The notes under the pieces are model-generated. The model had not been told where the DNA came from. It saw only the letters and a list, made by a program, of their open reading frames with translations, and did no database searches. Shown here piece by piece: positions 58,156 through 64,000 of a DNA stretch of 64,000 nt. Origin of the DNA: Piper betle (lineage: Eukaryota; Streptophyta; Magnoliopsida; Piperales; Piperaceae); assembly GCA_033002965.1 (NCBI GenBank), contig JAURVB010012918.1, forward strand, positions 1 to 64,000, read 5' to 3'. How positions within the stretch are numbered: position 1 is the stretch's first letter; each line of letters opens with the position of its first letter. The position numbers and the translations under genes were made by a program.

Positions 58156-58985
58156 GGGGAGGCACAGACAAAGTCGCCAAGAATCGGTGGCGAGGGTCGT
58201 TCCGACGTCGAAAGATGATCCTACTCTTCTTTGATCAGTGTAGGGTCGATCTCACATGTGTGGATGTCGGCTTGGGGTAGTAAATGGACAAAAAGCAGTA
58301 ACGGCGGCAAAAACAGGGGTGACGGCGGTGGGGCAAGAAATCCGGCCATCCTAGGTGGCGACGGGTTCAAATATGGCCGGGGAAGGTAGATAGGTGGTCG
58401 AGGGTGACGAGGCGACCACCCAATTGAGGTAGCGACGCTCGCCAGCAGTGGAATCGCAGAGGCGAGCGCACCGCTAGGAAGGCGATGCTAGTGTCGCCAC
58501 GGCTAGAAGACGGCCGGAGTTGGCCAGGACGATACCACAAGGGCAGGGCAGGGCTGGTCAACAAGGATTGACGGCGGCTAGAGGGTGCCTTGAGTAGTGA
58601 ACAGAGCATGCCGGAGAAGAAGAAGAAGAAGGGCGGTGGCAATTATGTAAATACTGGTTGACTCGATACCGACTCGAGTTAAAAATAATACAAACTCGTA
58701 ATAAAATCTTTCAAAATAATTATTTTAATGGGTTATAAGGTAAAGTTACTAAACTAATTAATCATTGGACAAATTCGACATGGACATAAGTAATAAAAAT
58801 ATGGTAATAATAAAAGCAATCAAATTAAATTGGACGGTTATAAGTAATTAATAAATAAAGATGTTACCTTTACCATATTAAATTTAATATTAGGTAAGTA
58901 AAGTGATTATTTTAATAATGAGTCAGTAATGTATAAAATGGGTTATTAAACTATAGTCGGTTAATAACGAATCAGTAATAACGAG
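58154..58985 (+). mobile_element. Second LTR fragment, same family
   Basis: It starts within the LTR (compare 51117 onward: GGCGAGGGTCGTTCCGA) and repeats the GC-rich and first AT-rich blocks already present in 56950-57740. It ends near 58985 after short repeats of AACGAGTCAGTAA. Both LTR ends are absent. Confidence 0.75.
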
Positions 58986-60957
58986 TCAGTAATTTCGAGT
59001 TCGTGTCTCAACCCTTCGTTTTTACGTGTTGATTATACTTTCTAAATAAGCCCCCACAAATGATCATAAGCATTGCATATATACAATATCCTTTTGAACT
59101 CCAACACTGGCTAGTGTCAATGCCAGAAGCTTTATTGGTACAACCCATTAGTTTAACTGATTTCTCTTTTATTACTAGTTAAGCCTAGGCCTTGCCATTT
59201 CTTTGACTTAACATTATAAAAGTATCAAAAACATGAGCTTTAGCTCCCATTTTAGTTCTTAGTTACATTACCTAGTGTCTATTCGGTGTCATATCTTTTC
59301 AAATTCGTCAAATCACAATTCGACAAAATCAATTAATCAAATTGAAAACCACATGAGAATCACAAAATTCTCTAAATTAGGATTAAAGGGACCTGGTCAA
59401 TAGCCTCTCTAGCTCTAGAAAGACTCAACTATCATCTTCCTAGTTTGAGCAACAAAACATGCACCAAACATCACTACCTGAATAGCTATGGTGCATACAT
59501 GCACGATATGCGAAGACCACATATGATTCACCACTCAATATACATGTTACACATCATCACAAGATTAATTTAATATCATTTCAGGGTCACATAGTCTTTA
59601 AACAACCATATATAAAGTGCACACAAATAATAAATATCAATTAAACATTAATTAAGAAAAATTTGGACTAGCGCTGTGCCACTGGACCAAAAACTCGACT
59701 TGGGAGTTCCACAACAAATGATATGGACGTTTGATGTGTGAACTTGGAGAAAAGTTGCCGCTTTCCTATTTCCAGTGACATAGCGGGCCCTTCATAAAAT
59801 TTTCCACCATGTTAGTGTTGAGTTTTTGCTTCATTCTTTTCCAAAAGTTTAGGGTTGCATGTTATCTAAATCATACTAAACTATCAATCTAAATGAACAT
59901 CTCTAAGGCCATGAACATTAAGCTAATCTCGGGCTATTCTTGTTGTGATGTGTTGTTATCGTGGAAAAGTCCGACTTACAGTTATTATCTGAATGTGCTA
60001 AAGGACTAAGTAAAATGTGTAAAATTTATGTAATTTTTCATTAGGTGTCTATATGAAACTCAATAAGTTTGGAGTAATTTGGGTCTTATTTTGGTTGTCA
60101 ATAACATTAGTTAAGTTAGCAGATAGGAATGCTTGGTCAAACCTAGTTCCTAAGCTCAGGTTGTAAAATCCTAAAGCCTTGTCATTTGGTCGTGCAATAT
60201 CCTAAAAGTTTACCTTGACCTTACTTGTGTTCTTACTAGACCATCCTAATATTGTAGAGCATTTGAACAGGTAGATTAGTCTCTAGAATGCCCCCAACCC
60301 CTAGAGACCCTGTAGGTCTCGTGCAGCTCCAAAAATCTCCTTGCCAATGCTTTTCCTTCCCAATATTCATCAGGCCAGATTACTTAACAGTTTTGGTCTG
60401 AAACTTCTTAGGACTATAGTTGAAGATGTTGACTAGCTTCCCTACTTTTCTCTCATCTTTCCAAGTCTCCAAGGTCTTGGTTGCCATGTTAGCCCATCGC
60501 CCAGCCCATGGAAATTTTTGGGGCTGGTCCTTAGCAAGTCAAGGCCCATCTTTCTAAATTTCAGCCCATTTGAAGTTCATTTGGTCCATCATAAAATTTT
60601 CCGATTAAGTCCTCTTGATTTAACTAGGGTTAAATCCTAAATGCTTTATTCACTAATTGTACCAGAAACCATCTAAATCCTAAGTTTCTAAGTGGTGATT
60701 AGTAAGTAATTAATTGAGTTAATCAGGCTAATTAAGTTTCTAAGTCTGTATGTGCATGTGTGGATGTTTTTCCTCGTTTTTCATGCTAGCTTGATTAGAG
60801 TGGGATTAGCATTTCATGTCATTGTTGGGATAGGGGGCAAGCTCCCTAAGTTAGGATAACGAGCTCCACTCATCCAGGTGCATAGGACTCTTTTACTTCA
60901 TCTTCCCCTTCATTCTTTAATTGAGGTTTCTAATGGATTTTAGATGATTGGACAATG
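58986..60957. other. Unassigned non-coding DNA
   Basis: About 2 kb lies here without any motif, frame or repeat that I recognise, apart from the right-hand 20-bp arm at 60819-60838. It resumes after the solo LTR at 63766. It may be an old repeat or genuine intergenic DNA. Confidence 0.4.
60819..60838 (+). repeat. Left arm of a perfect 20-bp inverted repeat
   Basis: TCATTGTTGGGATAGGGGGC here is exactly complementary to 63785-63804. Without the solo LTR the arms would be about 140 bp apart. Confidence 0.85.
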
Positions 60958-63760
60958 TGTAACACCCCAATCTGGTTTACTCTCAACCCGGACCAGAACT
61001 GTTACAAAGGATCGAACTACTCGTAAACCGATTAAGTTGGCTGACCCAAAACCTAAATGGCTACGACATAACCCTCTCGACGTCTCAAGATGGAGCACGC
61101 CGCTAATGCACAAACAATATATGAATGAGATGCAAAACCCTAATAGGATACTACGTGAATGTCATGATAATCACTGCACACTAAAATAATTAAAACAACA
61201 ATAAAATTCATAAAACCTGGAATAAAACGGATAGAGCCTCCCCTAAAAGTGCAATAAGGGGACGACCTGTTAAAATACGACACAATATAGTATATATATA
61301 AAACAATAATTTATATCGTAATAAACTTCAAATCATCCACACATACAGGGTCTAGCCCACCTGCAATCTCATACTCAACTCATTTGGTTCCTTTTCATTT
61401 GAGCATAGCACATCATTAGAGCCTTTCTCAAAACATTTCAACACATTTCTAAAACAAGGCATACAAGCCTCACAAACACATGCATAAATACTAATATGTA
61501 AATCTACTACAAAAGCCAATCAGATCACATCTTACGCAAAAGTCGGCGCAACACCAGGTATGTGTGTGCAATGCAAGCGCTACTCCTTAATCACGGCCGG
61601 CATACGCCATTCATCATTCTCACCTACATATAGTAGAAAAACATTAGCAACAGGTGTCACTTGTCCGGAAATAACTAATATCAAACTAGAACATGAGAGC
61701 AAAGTTTCATGGAAAGCAAACCATCATATATCTTCCTCAAGAACTCTCATAAGGGCAACTACAAAGGAGCTGTCAAGTAGCTGACTCAAAAACATCCCAA
61801 TCTATCTAGTACTATGCCACTCACGACACTTCTTTATCAGTACTTCACGTAAAATTTTATCCTAAGCCCCCTCGAACCGCCATATTACTCCTGGCCTTGA
61901 GCACGTAGACCGAGTACTCTCAGGCAGTCGCCTTTAGTACCCTTTGAACCACAAGTCCGGACATGCGCTGTACTAAACAGTACCCGTAAACCTCCACGTC
62001 CTCTAGGTGGGAGGAACTCAAACGCGGAGTTGTCAGGATCCCTCGGGAATGGAACAATCCGCTGGCACTAATCCAGAGCCCCCTTTCACTGGCACAGCGA
62101 AAACCATCGACTAGGTGACCCGTGTTAGGTGGGATCCACTTGAGACGTCCTATGTAAATAAATCAAATCACCGATAGAATAGAGCGATAAAACCTGAGAA
62201 GCGTGTCCTAATGGACCTGTCAGAAGCTCCAAGCACAGTCTCGTGCCTATACAGCGAGCTCCTACAATGAACCTACATGAACATAACTATTTACTAATGC
62301 CCATACATATATGATGCACACCTATATAACTAATATATCCACATGCATACAATCATCTAATCAAACATGACAATCATCTCGACAATTACCCTACATCTTT
62401 AATTGTCAAGCAAGTTAATAATTTTATCATTTCATATGTTACTTATTACCTAGCACTTTTAATTCCAATTTCAAACCATACCTATTCTAATTAGGTGACA
62501 ATGGTCTAATCTGTTTAATCTGTTTAATTTAATGCTAGCATGCAAAACCTAGTTCATACAAATTCATAATTTAACTAGTTAACAAGAATTTAATTAACTA
62601 TTCAATGGTTTACTAACAGTTTCATTAGTAAGCATTTACATCATACAACACAATTTATGCTAATCATCACATATTTATCATAATCACGATTAATTAAACA
62701 AAAATCATGAAGTTAATACAATTAATTCTAATATGCTACCATGACCACAACATGTATGTAATAATTCAGAAAAAGAAGGAAGAACCACCTCAGGATCGGC
62801 GCTGAAATTGGTGCCGACGGACGAAGGCGGTGAAGGCGAGTCGGCTGTTTTCCGGCGACTGCTCCGGCGAGGCAATCAGAGGTAGGGGTTAGCACCGTCT
62901 CGGTGAGCTGAACCCAATGGTGGTGACCACGAGGGCAGCACCGGCGGCGATGGCCACCGACGGCAGCGTCGGGTGTAGTCGGGGCGGTCGGCCGCTCCGA
63001 TCAGATACACGGCCGGCCTCGACGGCGGTGCTAACCAGGGGGGAAAGGTAGGGGGAGTCGAGGGGAGAAGCTCCGACGTCATGGCGGCGGCAGTCTGGCA
63101 TAGACGATGGTGGAATTGAGTCGGGAACAGCAGGAAATCGAGGGCAATTTCCGGCTTCGCGACGGCTGGACGGTGGCCAGGCGTGGTCGAGGTGGCAAGA
63201 CGACGGCACGACCGGGCTGGGTGGCATCAATCGTCAGTGAGGTGGAGTTGACGGCGGTGGCAAAATCTCAGGGTGGCGGCGGTGAAGAAAAGTGTCAGGG
63301 AAGAGGATGGGAAGTATGGGGCGGTGGCAAAGTTGTAAATAAGACTTGACTCGACACCAGCTCAAGTCAAGAATGATAATGGACTCTGAATAAATCCAAG
63401 AAAAATCCAGAAAAATATGGGAAAAATCCCATAAAATCAAACAAATATCACAACATCCAATTGGAATGTCGTATAACTAATAACCCACCCGAATACCATC
63501 TAATGGGTCCTAATGCGTTGTTTGGCCTAAACTAATTCTATGGTCAGAACAGAAAAATAAAATAAAATCATTAACTGTATACTATCATATCTACTGATAA
63601 CTCAGTCTGCTGATGCGTATCTGACGCTATCATCAATACTTGGGTATAAATAAACCCTCATAGCACATCCACACTGTTCTGAAAGTTGAACCGGCTCAAA
63701 CTATAGTCAAACCGACCGCCTAATGACTAAAAAACCCTGACTCGAGTCGTGGGTTTTACA
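60958..63760 (-). mobile_element. Solo LTR, family B, 2803 bp
   Basis: It runs from TGTAACACCCC to GTCGTGGGTTTTACA, flanked by a perfect CAATG (60953-60957, 63761-63765). No primer site or purine tract adjoins it. This is the complete reference copy of family B in the window. The GC-rich stretch 62800-63340 has open frames on both strands that lack any recognisable domain and correspond to LTR sequence at 1-76 and 1639-1960. Confidence 0.92.
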
Positions 63761-63765
63761 CAATG

Positions 63766-64000
63766 TAGTGTTTTAGATGATATGGCCCCCTATCCCAACA
63801 ATGAGATGATATGATCCACTATCATTGCTACCTTATTAGGTTTGGGTCATTATAGCCGTTTGGTATCCACAAACATTTCCAACCAACAGCCAAATATGTT
63901 CTTGAATTCACTGGAGTGTTGAACATAACTCAGATTGGAGAAGAATATGGCCCTTGGGTGTTGGAACTATGTTTCTATTATTTTCTATTTTGAACTGTTG
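63766..64000. other. Unassigned DNA with right arm of the inverted repeat
   Basis: It contains the arm GCCCCCTATCCCAACAATGA (63785-63804). Nothing else is recognised up to the window end. Confidence 0.4.

Noticed and set aside
62876..63349. GC-rich open frames in the last LTR, possibly a gene exon
   Set aside because: The block belongs to the B LTR flanked by CAATG and recurs in the B LTR at 1639-1960; frames exist on both strands.

Overview
This window is nuclear DNA of a flowering plant with a repeat-rich genome. I find no host gene, tRNA, rRNA or CRISPR array in it. Almost all of it is retrotransposon sequence, dominated by a Ty3/gypsy lineage resembling Tekay/Del chromoviruses. Evidence for this is RT, RNase H and integrase motifs, primer sites for initiator tRNA-Met (TGGTATCAGAGC), purine tracts next to TGTAAAG LTR starts, and 5-bp target duplications. 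The species cannot be named from the sequence.

Recurring parts: (i) a Tekay-like lineage with LTRs of about 1.5 to 5 kb. The LTRs share conserved boxes but carry different tandem arrays between or beside them. (ii) A second LTR family, here called B (about 2.8 kb, starting TGTAAAAC and ending GTTACA). (iii) A TRIM-type miniature element with 153-154 bp LTRs (TGTGAGATCCC...TTACA), its own primer site and a purine tract. (iv) Remains of an Athila/Tat-like integrase. (v) A probable non-autonomous hAT element. (vi) Microsatellites.

Layout: 1-5833 is a nest (solo LTR in a B LTR in a reverse Tekay-type LTR) that interrupts a degenerate forward pol (5834-8957) with its 3' LTR from 9058. 9894-14056 holds two Tekay-type LTRs meeting head to head. 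14057-18208 holds reverse LTR fragments with a tandem TRIM insertion. 18350-19515 is an array plus an LTR end, and 19516-22793 a reverse gag-pol whose 5' LTR is a TRIM LTR. 22794-24692 is a short-internal non-autonomous element. 24693-29789 is a reverse B element split by the hAT-like element. 29790-40391 is a TRIM whose LTR holds a pol fragment, into which a 9.3-kb element (30538-39858, duplication GACCA) inserted. 40392-42930 is a B-like LTR. 42950-46744 is the Athila-like remnant, split by a hybrid TRIM/gypsy insertion (43367-45976, duplication GGCCA). 46745-50698 is a reverse element. 50699-56196 is a giant LTR with a 1.85-kb, 33-bp array joined to TRIM sequence. 56197-58985 is a pol tail with LTR fragments. 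58986-64000 is unrecognised DNA carrying a B solo LTR (60958-63760, duplication CAATG).

No copy looks able to move by itself: every gag-pol is frameshifted, interrupted or lacks parts. The most unusual signals are hybrid elements whose family switch lies at the LTR-end/primer-site junction, and a modular LTR with exchangeable minisatellites, three of which derive from one 33-bp unit.
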